A stretch of DNA of 64,000 bases from Echinicola soli (GCF_006575665.1 NZ_CP041253.1:1307501-1371500); one strand, 5' to 3'. Shown: positions 25,734-35,515, counted from the first letter of the stretch. The notes: a model not told the origin generated them from the sequence alone. Numbers and translations are program-made.

Positions 25734-26786
25734 ATGGAAAGACCAATAATAGCCATCACCATGGGTGATCCCGCTGGTATAGGACCTGAGATTATTGTGA
25801 AAAGCTTTCGGGATGGAGGATTGCATGCCAAGTGCAAGCCATTGGTAGTGGGCGATGCTGCAACCATTGCCAGGATGGCCAAACAGCTAAATGCTCCATT
25901 GACCGTGAAGGCGATTCAGGAGGTTCACCAAGCCAAGTTTGACCCACAAGTGATCGAGGTTGTGGACTTGAATAATGTAGCATTGGACCAACTGGAGATT
26001 GGTAAGGTGAGTGCAATGTCCGGTGAAGCGGCTTTCCAAGCGGTGAAAAAGACCATTGAACTGGCATTAAGTGATGAAGTTGATGCGACAGTTACCAGCC
26101 CGATCAACAAAGAATCCATTAATTTAGCAGGGCACCATTATGCGGGTCATACAGAGATATACGCAGAGTTTACCGGCACGGAGAAATTTGCGATGTTGCT
26201 CGTGGAGCAAAACCTCCGGGTAATCCATGTGACCACCCATGTGCCTTTGAGGCAAGCATGTGACCTGGTGAAGAAAGGCAGGGTGCTGGACGTAATCCGA
26301 TTGTTACACAATGCCTGCGTGCAGTTTGGGATCGAAAAGCCGCGTATTGGCGTGGCAGGCCTTAACCCGCATGCGGGTGATGGAGGACTGTTTGGTACAG
26401 AGGATGACGAAGAAATTTTACCTGCTGTACGGACGGCACAAGCAGAAGGATATGTCGCCGAGGGGCCAGTTCCTCCGGATACCTTATTTGCCAAAGCCGT
26501 TCAAGGATATTACGATGGCTGTGTAGCCATGTATCATGATCAGGGACATATCCCTTTCAAGATGGTAGGCTTCAAATGGAACAATGAAACCAAGACGATG
26601 GAAAGTGTAAAAGGGGTAAACATCACCCTTGGCTTACCGATTATCCGTACTTCTGTGGATCATGGTACTGCCTTCGAAATTGCCGGGCGGGGAATTGCCT
26701 CAGAGGATGCGTTGAACTTAGCGATTGATTATGCCATTCCGATGGCCCAAAACAGAAAAAAACATGATAGCAGTTATAGCCGATGA
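25734..26786 (+). CDS. pdxA: PdxA-family 4-phospho-hydroxy-acid dehydrogenase
   Basis: A 350-residue NAD-dependent dehydrogenase of the 4-hydroxythreonine-4-phosphate dehydrogenase family. The start 'ITMGDPAGIGPEIIVKS' is the family signature. The metal/substrate His residues appear in 'NLAGHHYAGHTEIYAE', 'MYHDQGHIPFKM' and 'RTSVDHGTAFEIAG'. It may serve pyridoxal phosphate synthesis, but it overlaps by 23 bases with a DUF1537 kinase. That pairing is known from catabolic PdxA2 enzymes, which oxidise and decarboxylate phosphorylated four-carbon acids to dihydroxyacetone phosphate. I favour the catabolic role. Confidence 0.88.
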   Translation: MERPIIAITMGDPAGIGPEIIVKSFRDGGLHAKCKPLVVGDAATIARMAKQLNAPLTVKAIQEVHQAKFDPQVIEVVDLNNVALDQLEIGKVSAMSGEAAFQAVKKTIELALSDEVDATVTSPINKESINLAGHHYAGHTEIYAEFTGTEKFAMLLVEQNLRVIHVTTHVPLRQACDLVKKGRVLDVIRLLHNACVQFGIEKPRIGVAGLNPHAGDGGLFGTEDDEEILPAVRTAQAEGYVAEGPVPPDTLFAKAVQGYYDGCVAMYHDQGHIPFKMVGFKWNNETKTMESVKGVNITLGLPIIRTSVDHGTAFEIAGRGIASEDALNLAIDYAIPMAQNRKKHDSSYSR

Positions 26787-27939
26787 TATTACCGGGGCAG
26801 CAGAGATTGCCGGAGTATGCCTGAGATGGGGCATTCCTGTTTCTTTTTCCCTGGACGCCAGTCCTGCCAGTGGAGCTGAAGTGATGGTTATTGCCACGGA
26901 TACCCGTTCGATGGCAGAAGCGAACGCCCTCAAGGAAACCGACAGGATAGCCTCCGAGCTATTGGATATGGGCATTACGTGGATTTTTAAAAAATCAGAC
27001 TCCGCAATGCGGGGTCATGTAGCTTCAGAGCTTAAGGTGCTGGCCAATAAGTTGAACAAAAAGAAGATGCTGCTGGTACCGGCAAATCCCTATACGGGCA
27101 GGAGCATCAGCGATGGGATTTATTATGTAAAGGGAAGGCCGCTGAACGAAACCAGTTTTAAGGATGATCCTACCTTTCCGGCTTTTTCTGCGAATGTGAA
27201 AGACTTGCTGAGGGAAGACGAACTGCCCGTGGCCTATGGCAAATTTTCGGAAGAAGAAGACCTTCAAGGAGGATTCAATATCCCTGATTCCCAAACCATG
27301 CAGGATCTCTATGCCTGGGCCAGCCTGATGGATGGTACCGTTTTGCCGGCAGGGAGCGCAGCGTTTTTTGAAATGTGCCTGAAGCGAAATTTCCCTGAAT
27401 GGATGCGCGGTCAGGAACCCGATCCGCTTTCTTTTGTGGGTAACAGCTTGATGATCGCCGGAAGTAGCCACCAAAATAGCAAGGACTTTGTGGAGAAGGC
27501 CGTGGAAAAAGGAGTTCACCTGAGTGAAATGCCCGAATTGCTGATGGAAGAGAAATACAATCCTGCCGGTACAGAGGCTTGGGTGCATGATGTAGGACAG
27601 GGGCTCATGGAAGGGGACCGGGTGATCATGGCTTATGGCAAGAAGAAAGTGAGCTTTAAAAATTATCCTGCCATTCTGAAGAAGCGTACCGCACAGGCAG
27701 TGTCCAGAGTGATCGAAGAAGTGCCTGTACGAGAACTGTTGTTAGAAGGTGGGGCTACGACCTGCGCAGTGATCGAAGAACTGTCCCTTGGAGCCCTGAT
27801 TCCCATGCAAGAACTTAGCCCCGGAGTGGTGCGCCTAAAAGCCGTCGATCATGACATGGTGCTGACCATCAAGCCAGGCAGCTATGCGTGGCCGGAGGCA
27901 GTTTATAGATATTTTGAGTTGGAAAAGCCAATGGTGTGA
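26764..27939 (+). CDS. Four-carbon acid sugar kinase family protein (DUF1537)
   Basis: A cytoplasmic kinase of about 391 residues. I chose ATG 26764 because 'MIAVIADDITGAAEIAGVCLRWG' is the conserved N-terminus. The longer frame from 26725 adds only pdxA overlap. 'KKSDSAMRGHVASEL' and 'VPANPYTGRSISDGIYYVKG' belong to the N-terminal substrate domain. 'LLLEGGATTCAVIEEL' and 'VLTIKPGSYAWPEAVY' belong to the C-terminal nucleotide-binding domain. Family members phosphorylate four-carbon acids such as threonate or erythronate, and one class phosphorylates 3-oxo-isoapionate from apiose breakdown. Translational coupling with pdxA suggests that PdxA consumes its product. Confidence 0.88.
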   Translation: MIAVIADDITGAAEIAGVCLRWGIPVSFSLDASPASGAEVMVIATDTRSMAEANALKETDRIASELLDMGITWIFKKSDSAMRGHVASELKVLANKLNKKKMLLVPANPYTGRSISDGIYYVKGRPLNETSFKDDPTFPAFSANVKDLLREDELPVAYGKFSEEEDLQGGFNIPDSQTMQDLYAWASLMDGTVLPAGSAAFFEMCLKRNFPEWMRGQEPDPLSFVGNSLMIAGSSHQNSKDFVEKAVEKGVHLSEMPELLMEEKYNPAGTEAWVHDVGQGLMEGDRVIMAYGKKKVSFKNYPAILKKRTAQAVSRVIEEVPVRELLLEGGATTCAVIEELSLGALIPMQELSPGVVRLKAVDHDMVLTIKPGSYAWPEAVYRYFELEKPMV

Positions 27940-28052
27940 TGGGTGCAGTAAGATGGGGTTCTTTTGACATAAATAAAAAGAAAAGTCCACAGTCGACCAA
28001 TGACCGTCGACCGTGCACCTGTGCGATTACCTCCCTTTTAGTAAATAGAAGC

Positions 28053-29462
28053 GTGCACAGGGGGAAGGGAAATTCATTTCTTGTCCTGTCATTTATGACT
28101 ACACTTTTCTTGTTCAGTGGACTTACTGACTTGTATGCCCAAGATGCTGACCAAAATTATCGGGCTACTTTAGAGGAGACCCTTGACCGGATCGAAACGA
28201 CTTTTCAAGTCACTTTACAGTACGACCAAAAATTACTGGGGGACAAAGTGTTGGATTATGCTTTTTGGCGAATTAGGCCAGGAAATTTGGAGAATTCCCT
28301 TACGGCAGTACTGTCACCTTTTGATCTAACCTATTACCAGGAGGGAGCAAAGACCTATTCCATCAAGCCTTTTCAATACCATAAAAAATCCATCTCATTT
28401 GCTCAGGAAGAGCTGGCGTATTTCGAAAGCCTTTATGATAATCGAATTGCTTGGGAAGACAGAAAATCCCAATTGCGCCAATGCATGATCGAGGCACTTG
28501 GTATATTGGAACTTCCTAGGGGGCCATCTTCCGAACCAGTCATTACCAAGCGAAGAAATCATAAGGGCTATTCTGTGGAGAATGTTGCCCTGGAAGTGCT
28601 GCCGGGCATTTATACCACTGGCTCAGTATATAGACCTCGTCCGCTGAAAAAGAACCTTCCCATCATCATTATGCCCAATGGCCACTTTGGTGAGGGACGC
28701 TATCGGGAAAGTGAACAGATCCGAGCTGCTACGCTTGCCAAAATGGGAGCCGTGGTGGTAGGATACGATCTTTTTGCCTGGGGTGAATCCCAGTTACAGT
28801 TTGCTTCCGAAGACCATCGGTTGAGTGCCGCGCATACCATCCAAACCTGGAATGGCATCCAGTGGATCGATTACCTTTCCGCGCTTGCAGAAACTGATCC
28901 TGAGCGTGTGGGCATTACTGGAGGGTCTGGCGGTGGTTCGCAGACCATGCTGCTGACGGCCGTTGATGATCGAATCAGCGTGTCTGTGCCCACAGTGATG
29001 GTTTCCTCTCACTTCTCGGGAGGATGTCCCTGCGAAAGCGGCAAACCTATCCACTTATGTGGAGGCGGAACCAATAATGCGGAAATTGCGGCAATGGCTG
29101 CACCCAGACCATTGTTGATCATTTCTGATGGAGGGGATTGGACCCATACTGTACCGGAATTAGAGTTTCCATTTATCCAGCGGACGTATGGATTTTATGG
29201 TGCCGAAAATAAGGTGGCCAATGCGCACTTCCCGGAAGAAGGCCATGACTATAAATATTCCAAACGTCAGGCCATGTATCCGTTTATGGCAGAACATTTA
29301 GGCTTGCATATTGATAAGTTAAAGAATGATGAAGGAAAGGTGGATGAAAGCGGTGTAGTCATTGAAGAGGAGCAAACCTTGAAAGTGTTTGGCCAAAATG
29401 GGGAAGATCTTCCTGAGAGTGCCATTAAAGGGAAAGATGCCCTGTTTAATGTCTTGGAATAA
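28053..29462 (+). CDS. Exported alpha/beta-hydrolase (acetyl esterase-like) with N-terminal STN domain
   Basis: The frame is open from 27936 (overlapping the kinase stop), but the first 35-50 codons contain repeat-like 'gtcgacc' sequence. GTG 28053 gives a basic head and a signal peptide ending at 'SGLTDLYAQ'. ATG 28095 is the alternative. After the signal, about 70 residues ('TLEETLDRIETTFQVTLQY' ... 'LENSLTAVLSPFDLTYYQ') look like an STN domain as found in TonB receptors. The hydrolase has nucleophile 'GITGGSGGGSQ' (Ser codon at 28926) and a His in 'FPEEGHDYKYS'. It may remove acetyl or methyl esters from pectin. STN-esterase fusion is unusual. Confidence 0.78.
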   Translation: MHRGKGNSFLVLSFMTTLFLFSGLTDLYAQDADQNYRATLEETLDRIETTFQVTLQYDQKLLGDKVLDYAFWRIRPGNLENSLTAVLSPFDLTYYQEGAKTYSIKPFQYHKKSISFAQEELAYFESLYDNRIAWEDRKSQLRQCMIEALGILELPRGPSSEPVITKRRNHKGYSVENVALEVLPGIYTTGSVYRPRPLKKNLPIIIMPNGHFGEGRYRESEQIRAATLAKMGAVVVGYDLFAWGESQLQFASEDHRLSAAHTIQTWNGIQWIDYLSALAETDPERVGITGGSGGGSQTMLLTAVDDRISVSVPTVMVSSHFSGGCPCESGKPIHLCGGGTNNAEIAAMAAPRPLLIISDGGDWTHTVPELEFPFIQRTYGFYGAENKVANAHFPEEGHDYKYSKRQAMYPFMAEHLGLHIDKLKNDEGKVDESGVVIEEEQTLKVFGQNGEDLPESAIKGKDALFNVLE

Positions 29463-29763
29463 TTGTCATTTCAAATGCCTGGCCCATCATGTCCGTCATT
29501 GCTTATGAAGGGATAGCGGAGTGAAGGGATCGCTTCACCTGGAAACAAGATTGCCCGTTGTCCTGCCAGATGTTCCGCGGAACCTGCTAACATTGAGTTT
29601 CAGACTCAGGACAACAGCTGTGCCGACTGGAGCAACAATATAACAGCAACGCTGTTCGGAATTTGTAATCCGGATTAGTGAAGCATCGTCCACGGAGGAC
29701 CGTTGATCGTGGACTGTCGACCAGAAAACCAAGTAACTCAATAACCTAATAACTCAAAAGCCA
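29463..29763. repeat. Non-coding region with composite hairpin repeat
   Basis: A 301-base gap before GH95. It holds the 'gcggagtgaagggatcgcttc' element (29517-29540) and 'ttgagtttcagactcag' near 29594-29610. A core ATTTGTAAT lies at 29661-29669 with partly complementary flanks, and a 'gtggactgtcgacc' element near 29710-29724 resembles sequence near 27985-28010. The order of modules resembles 10985-11115. Confidence 0.55.
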
Positions 29764-32205
29764 ATGCGTTGGACAACATTCTTACTTCTCGTCTTTTTTG
29801 CACATACGACCAGCCTTCAGGCGCAGGATACGCCGTGGAAGCTTTGGTACGATAAGCCGGCATCCAACTGGAACGAAGCCTTGCCCTTAGGAAATGGTCG
29901 CCTCGGCGCAATGGTCTTTGGGGCACCAGCGATGGAGCGGTTGCAGCTGAATGAGGAGACCATCTGGGCGGGTTCACCCAATAGCAATGCCCACAGCAAA
30001 GCCAAGGAAGCCATTCCCTACGTTCAGCAGCTGATTTTCGAAGGAGATTATCAGGCCGCCCAGGAGCTGGCCGACGAAAAAATCATGTCCCAGACCAATG
30101 ACGGGATGCCGTATGAAACATTTGGCAATGTTTATATTTCCTTTCCCGGCCATCAAGATTACGAGGATTATTACCGTGACCTAAATCTGGAAGAGGCCAT
30201 CAGCACGGTGAGCTATACCGTGGACGGCGTTCAGTACAGAAGAGAAGTCCTCAGTGCTTTTGAGGATGATGTCATCATGGTGAAATTGACGGCAGACCAA
30301 CCTGGCAGTATTACCTGTAATGTCCAAATGACCAGTCCCCATGACAATGCCGTAGCGCGGGTAAGAGAGGATCAGCTGACACTGTCCGGTGTTTCCCAGA
30401 CCCATGACCACCAACGGGGCGGCGTAAAATTCCAAGGAAGAATAAAAGCCACCAACCAAGGAGGTGAGCTGGTCATCAAAGATGGACTGATCAGCGTAGA
30501 GGGTGCCAATGAAGTGACCTTGTACATTTCCATTGCAACCAATTTCAAGAGTTATAAAGACCTTTCGGTGGAATACGAAAAGAAGGCAGGAGAAATTTTA
30601 GATGCTGCTTACCAAAAAGATTTTGCAAGCATCAAGAGCGCCCATGTGGACTATTATCAGCAGTTTTATGATCGTGTGGCCATCGACCTTGGCACCACAG
30701 AAGCAGCTGATCATCCTACAGACCAGCGGATCCAGCAGTTTTCAGAAGTAACTGATCCCCACCTGGCAGCTTTGTATTTTCAATTTGCACGGTATCTATT
30801 GATTTCATGCTCCCAGCCGGGAGGGCAGCCGTCCAATTTGCAGGGCATTTGGAATGACATGCTTTTCCCCCCTTGGGAGAGTAAATACACCGTCAATATT
30901 AATGCTGAAATGAACTATTGGCCGGCAGAGCTTACCAACCTGAGTGAGATGCATGAGCCGTTTCTGCAAATGGTGCGGGAAGTGAGCGAAACCGGTCAGG
31001 AAACGGCCAAAATGATGTATGGTGCGCGTGGATGGGTGCTTCATCACAATACGGATATCTGGCGCATCACAGGCCCCATCGATTATGCAGCCTCCGGGAT
31101 GTGGCCAAGTGGCGGGGCATGGCTGAGCCAGCACCTTTGGGAGCGCTACCTGTACAGTGGGGATGAAGATTTTCTGAAAGAGGCTTACCCGATCATGAAG
31201 GGGGCCGCACAGTTTTTCTTGGATGTACTGATAGAGGAGCCTGAGCACGGCTGGTTGGTCGTGTCTCCCTCAAGTTCACCGGAAAACAGCCATGTGCATG
31301 GTGCGACCATTGCGGCAGGGGTAACCATGGATAACCAGCTGATGTTTGACCTGTTTTCCAACCTGATCCGTTCCAGTGAAATTCTGGGACAAGATGAAGC
31401 TTTTGCAGATACGTTGAAAGCCACCCGTTCGCGATTGGCGCCCATGCAAGTGGGACAATACGGGCAGCTGCAAGAGTGGATGCACGATTGGGATGACCCT
31501 GAGGATAAGCACCGCCATGTGTCGCACCTTTACGGCGTATTCCCAAGCAACCAAATTTCACCTTTCCGAACGCCGGAATTATTTGATGCAGCCAGGACTT
31601 CGCTGATGTTCAGGGGCGATCCATCCACTGGCTGGTCCATGGGATGGAAAGTGAACCTTTGGGCAAGGTTCCTCGATGGTGACCACGCTTATAAATTGTT
31701 GCAAAACCAGCTGAGCCTGGTAACCCCTTCCAGCCGTGGCGGAGGAACGTATGCCAATATGTTTGATGCGCATCCTCCTTTTCAGATCGATGGCAATTTT
31801 GGCTGTGCAGCGGGAATTGCCGAGATGTTGATGCAGAGCCAGGAAGGGGCGATCCACCTGTTGCCGGCCCTGCCCGGTGTTTGGGATGAAGGAAGCATCG
31901 AAGGTTTGCGCGCAAGAGGTGGATTCGAAATTGTCGAGCTGACCTGGAAGGACAATAAGGTGGACAAGCTGGTGATCAAATCCACCCTTGGTGGAAACCT
32001 ACGGCTCCGATCTGCCAATAAGTTAAAAGCAAAAGGGCTAGCCGAAGCTTCTGGAGAGAATCCTAATCATTTCTTCGCGCTGCCTAAAGTCCAACAGCCG
32101 CTAGTTTCCGAGAAAGCAACATTGAATCCGGTGGACTTGCCGGACTATTATGAATATGACTTGGCAACTGAACCTGGTGAAGTATATACAGTTTCTGGCA
32201 GGTAA
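29764..32205 (+). CDS. GH95 alpha-L-fucosidase/alpha-L-galactosidase
   Basis: An 813-residue exported enzyme; the signal peptide ends at 'HTTSLQAQ'. The N-terminal beta-domain begins 'LWYDKPASNWNEALPLGNGRLGAMVFG', the GH95 hallmark, with 'LQLNEETIWAGSP' following. The (alpha/alpha)6 barrel carries 'NINAEMNYWPAE' and 'VVSPSSSPEN', and 'FQIDGNFGCAAGIAEML' near the C-terminus with the catalytic Asp/Asn network. GH95 members remove alpha-1,2-L-fucose or alpha-L-galactose, both of which occur on rhamnogalacturonan II or xyloglucan. Fucosidase and galactosidase activity cannot be separated here. It is complete. Confidence 0.93.
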   Translation: MRWTTFLLLVFFAHTTSLQAQDTPWKLWYDKPASNWNEALPLGNGRLGAMVFGAPAMERLQLNEETIWAGSPNSNAHSKAKEAIPYVQQLIFEGDYQAAQELADEKIMSQTNDGMPYETFGNVYISFPGHQDYEDYYRDLNLEEAISTVSYTVDGVQYRREVLSAFEDDVIMVKLTADQPGSITCNVQMTSPHDNAVARVREDQLTLSGVSQTHDHQRGGVKFQGRIKATNQGGELVIKDGLISVEGANEVTLYISIATNFKSYKDLSVEYEKKAGEILDAAYQKDFASIKSAHVDYYQQFYDRVAIDLGTTEAADHPTDQRIQQFSEVTDPHLAALYFQFARYLLISCSQPGGQPSNLQGIWNDMLFPPWESKYTVNINAEMNYWPAELTNLSEMHEPFLQMVREVSETGQETAKMMYGARGWVLHHNTDIWRITGPIDYAASGMWPSGGAWLSQHLWERYLYSGDEDFLKEAYPIMKGAAQFFLDVLIEEPEHGWLVVSPSSSPENSHVHGATIAAGVTMDNQLMFDLFSNLIRSSEILGQDEAFADTLKATRSRLAPMQVGQYGQLQEWMHDWDDPEDKHRHVSHLYGVFPSNQISPFRTPELFDAARTSLMFRGDPSTGWSMGWKVNLWARFLDGDHAYKLLQNQLSLVTPSSRGGGTYANMFDAHPPFQIDGNFGCAAGIAEMLMQSQEGAIHLLPALPGVWDEGSIEGLRARGGFEIVELTWKDNKVDKLVIKSTLGGNLRLRSANKLKAKGLAEASGENPNHFFALPKVQQPLVSEKATLNPVDLPDYYEYDLATEPGEVYTVSGR

Positions 32206-32614
32206 GCTATTGTATTAGGGTTGTTTGTGAATTGGAAGATTAAAAGATTGGAAAATTGTGACATTCTAGTAAAAAGGAAGCAGTGCTGGCAGCTCATTCG
32301 TCCAGAGATTTTTCTTGGAAAGATACCAGCACATTTGCGGTTATTCCCCCTTTTAGGAGACTAGGGGGTGAAAAGACAGGTAGAGAGATTGAAGAAATAA
32401 AAGGTTGTAATATTTCCCAATAATGGTGGCTCTTACATAGTGCTTCTTAGGGCATGAACGGGTGTGGGTATTGAACACAGGTATACACAGATGTTAATTT
32501 TGGGATCTTAAATCTGTGTTCCTCTACGGTTATCACTTTCCGTTGTGATAGAGGGTGCAATGGCAGGTTTGTGGATTAGGGAATTGTCCCGTAGGTACAT
32601 TACAAATTGAGTCA
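32206..32614. other. Non-coding region between GH95 and GH105 genes
   Basis: A 409-base gap. Around 32475-32525 is a stretch with 'acacaggtatacacagatg' and 'aaatctgtgttcctc', whose arms are partly complementary. It belongs with the 'cgcagat' family noted at the left edge. 'gggaattgtccc' at 32579-32590 is a short palindrome. No gene is seen. The open frame running into the GH105 gene from 32555 has no coding character before 32615. Confidence 0.45.
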
Positions 32615-33853
32615 ATGAACAAAAATGACATGAAAAAGAACATTATAAATTATAAGTTGATCCTTGGCGCAGCCATTGTCCTGTTTTCCTGTGGAGGTAA
32701 AAAAGAGAATAGCCAAGAGCAGGCTGAAGCAGCTCCTGCAATGGAAGAGAAATGGTCGGTACGATTGGCCAATTCCGATATCATTCGCTTTGAAGACTGG
32801 ATTGTGGAAGATCCCTATTGGGGTTACCATGAAGGCTTGGTGTGCAAGTCCATGCTGGACATGTGGCACTACACAGGAGATGATAAGTATTTCAATTTTG
32901 TAAAAGGTTTTGGCAATAATATCATTGAAGGTGATGGCACCATCAAGACCTACAAAATGGAGATTTATAACATCGATAACATCAATTCCGGTAAAGTACT
33001 GATTCCCCTGTACGAGAAGACGGGAGAAGAAAGGTTCCGTATTGCCTTGGATACCTTAATCAAGCAGCTTGAGGAGCATCCACGGGTTTCGGATGGTGGA
33101 TTCTGGCATAAGAAGAAATATCCCCATCAAGTTTGGTTGGATGGTCTGTATATGGCAGGGCCATTTTTGGCAGCGTATGGGGCTGCTTTTGATCAGCCAG
33201 CATATATGGATGATGCCACGGCGCAATTAATTGCCGCTTATGAGGTGCTTTTTAATCCTGAAAAGCACCTATTGTACCATGGCTGGGACGAGAGCAGGGA
33301 GCAAGACTGGGCCGATAAGGAAACCGGCCTATCGGCCAACTTCTGGAGCAGGGGCATGGGATGGTATGTGATGGCGATTGTGGATGTACTGGACTATTTA
33401 CCAGCAGACCATCCACATAGATCTAAGCTGATAGAAATGGCCAATAGCATTGCGGTAGGCATAGCAGATTTCCAAGATCCAGCGACAGGAGCTTGGTACC
33501 AAGTGACCGATCAGGGGAGCCGTGAGGGCAATTACCTAGAGGCTTCCGGGACAGGAATGTTTGTGTATTTTCTATACAAAGGCGTTCGCAAAGGTTATTT
33601 GCCCAAAAGCTATATAGCAACTGCAAATAAGGGCTACGAAGGCTTGGTCAACGAGTTTTTTAAAGTAGATGAAGATGGCTCCGTGTCCGTTACCGATGTT
33701 TGCTCTGTAGCAGGACTGGGAGGTGATGGCAATCGCGACGGGAGTTTTGAGTACTATATTTCAGAGCTCGTCAAAGACAATGATCCCAAAGGGACTGCTC
33801 CGGCCATCATGGCCAGCATAGAACATGAAAGATCTTCAGAGGAAAATCAATAA
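32615..33853 (+). CDS. GH105 unsaturated rhamnogalacturonyl hydrolase, lipoprotein
   Basis: About 412 residues. I chose ATG 32615 (or 32630), because a lipoprotein signal follows directly ('LILGAAIVLFSCGG'). The upstream extension to 32555 is repeat sequence. The (alpha/alpha)6 barrel is recognisable by 'WVDGLYM'-like 'HQVWLDGLYMAGPFLAAYG', with the Asp essential in GH105, and by 'NFWSRGMGWYVMAIVDVL' and 'YLEASGTGMFVYFLYKGV'. The enzyme hydrolyses unsaturated galacturonic acid from the ends of oligosaccharides made by rhamnogalacturonan lyases, linking this gene functionally to lyase action. It lies 8 bases before the MGH1-like gene. Confidence 0.9.
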   Translation: MNKNDMKKNIINYKLILGAAIVLFSCGGKKENSQEQAEAAPAMEEKWSVRLANSDIIRFEDWIVEDPYWGYHEGLVCKSMLDMWHYTGDDKYFNFVKGFGNNIIEGDGTIKTYKMEIYNIDNINSGKVLIPLYEKTGEERFRIALDTLIKQLEEHPRVSDGGFWHKKKYPHQVWLDGLYMAGPFLAAYGAAFDQPAYMDDATAQLIAAYEVLFNPEKHLLYHGWDESREQDWADKETGLSANFWSRGMGWYVMAIVDVLDYLPADHPHRSKLIEMANSIAVGIADFQDPATGAWYQVTDQGSREGNYLEASGTGMFVYFLYKGVRKGYLPKSYIATANKGYEGLVNEFFKVDEDGSVSVTDVCSVAGLGGDGNRDGSFEYYISELVKDNDPKGTAPAIMASIEHERSSEENQ

Positions 33854-33861
33854 TTTAAGAC

Positions 33862-35439
33862 ATGCAATACCCAAAAATACTTATCGCCTTTGCGCCTTTG
33901 CAAATACCTTTTATCGGCCTTCTTACAGCCGTCTTGTTGGGCAGCTGCGCCACTACAGTGGAGGCACAGGGCCCTGCGATCTTAAAGAAAGAGAACTTTA
34001 AACACTATGCTGACTATTTTAGTCGCATGGAAGATGAAAATATCACCCAGGCCATTTCCAATGAAGATTCTTGGGCGTGGATGGAAGATAATATTCCACT
34101 TTTTGAGGCTCCCCAGAAAAATTTTGAAGAGATTTTTTATTTCCGATGGTGGTCACTGCGCAAGCATATCAAGGAAACACCTGTGGGCTATGCCATGACG
34201 GAGTTTTTGGTGGAGCGGTCTTATTCGGACAAATACAACCTGATCAGCTGTGCCCTGGGGCATCATATTTATGAATCCCGCTGGCTGCATGACCCTAAGT
34301 ACCTGGACCAGATCGTCCACACTTGGTACCGGGGCAATGACGGCGAGCCAATGGAAAAGCTACATAGTTTCAGCAGTTGGACTGCGGATGCTTTGTATCA
34401 CAGATATCTGGTGACCGGTGATGAGGAATACCTGCTGGACATGCTGCCGGATTTGCAGGAAGAGTACCAGTGGTGGGTGGACAACCGCCAGCGGGAAGAC
34501 GGTCTTTTTTGGCAGATAGACGTGAAAGATGGCATGGAAGAATCCATCAGTGGTGGACGTCATGTCAAAAATGTGCGTCCCACGATTAACAGCTACATGT
34601 ATGGCAATGCTAAGGCGATTGCAAAGATCGCTAGGCTAAAAGGAGACGACGTATTGGCCAAGGAGTATGATCAAAAGGCAGCGGAAATCAAGGAATTGGT
34701 GCAGGAGAATCTTTGGAACCAAGAAGATTTGTTTTTTGAGACGGTGAAAGAAGAAGGTGGCTTCGCCAATGTGCGGGAAGCCATCGGGTTTATTCCCTGG
34801 TACTTCAATCTCCCCGACGACAAAAATCCTTATCATGCTGCCTGGGATCAGGTAACGGATGAGGGTGGCTTTTTGGCGCCTTTTGGCTTGACCACTGCGG
34901 AATGTCGACATCCGGATTTCAGGACCCACGGCTGCTGTAATTGTGAATGGGATGGAGCTATTTGGCCGTTTGCCACCAGTCAGACTATGACAGGCATGGC
35001 GAATTTGCTGAACAACTACCATCAAGATATGGTGGGGAAATCCGATTATTTTACCCTGATGGAAAAGTATGTAGAATCCCAGTATTACCGTGGCCGACCC
35101 TACATCGGGGAATATTTGGACGAGAAAACAGGCTTTTGGCTGAAAGGCGACCAAGAGCGTAGCCGTTACTATAATCATTCTACTTTTAACGATTTGATCA
35201 TCACCGGTTTGGTAGGGTTCAGACCAGGCCCCAATGGCCAGATGGAAGTAAACCCTCTGGTACCGGCAGATAAATGGGATTGGTTTTGCCTGGACAACAT
35301 CGCCTATCAGGGGAATATCGTGACCATCTTCTGGGACAAAACAGGTGAAAAATATAATAAGGGCAAAGGCCTGCATGTGCTGGTGAACGGTGAAGAAGTA
35401 GGCAATGCGGAAGATTTGGAGCGAATCGTGGTGGAGTAG
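33862..35439 (+). CDS. MGH1-like (alpha/alpha)6 glycoside hydrolase, exported
   Basis: A 525-residue protein with an N-terminal hydrophobic segment and 'AVLLGSCATT', which reads as a lipobox. The barrel has 'EEIFYFRWWSLRKHIKETP', 'HSFSSWTADALYHRYLV', 'DGMEESISGGRHVKNVRPTI' and 'HGCCNCEWDGAIWPFATSQT'. The last resembles the conserved W-x-G-P/A-x-W region of clan GH-G enzymes and MGH1-like proteins. Acidic residues in 'QIDVKDGMEESI' and 'CEWDG' are candidate catalysts. The substrate is unknown, but location between GH105 and GH78 implies a rhamnogalacturonan fragment. It is tightly spaced after GH105, so probably co-transcribed. Confidence 0.75.
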   Translation: MQYPKILIAFAPLQIPFIGLLTAVLLGSCATTVEAQGPAILKKENFKHYADYFSRMEDENITQAISNEDSWAWMEDNIPLFEAPQKNFEEIFYFRWWSLRKHIKETPVGYAMTEFLVERSYSDKYNLISCALGHHIYESRWLHDPKYLDQIVHTWYRGNDGEPMEKLHSFSSWTADALYHRYLVTGDEEYLLDMLPDLQEEYQWWVDNRQREDGLFWQIDVKDGMEESISGGRHVKNVRPTINSYMYGNAKAIAKIARLKGDDVLAKEYDQKAAEIKELVQENLWNQEDLFFETVKEEGGFANVREAIGFIPWYFNLPDDKNPYHAAWDQVTDEGGFLAPFGLTTAECRHPDFRTHGCCNCEWDGAIWPFATSQTMTGMANLLNNYHQDMVGKSDYFTLMEKYVESQYYRGRPYIGEYLDEKTGFWLKGDQERSRYYNHSTFNDLIITGLVGFRPGPNGQMEVNPLVPADKWDWFCLDNIAYQGNIVTIFWDKTGEKYNKGKGLHVLVNGEEVGNAEDLERIVVE

Positions 35440-35515
35440 ATTTTCTTTTGGAGCTTTTGCAAACGGTTGAAAGATCCCCTCTTTTAGGGGACCAGGACGT
35501 AAAAATGAACACAAA

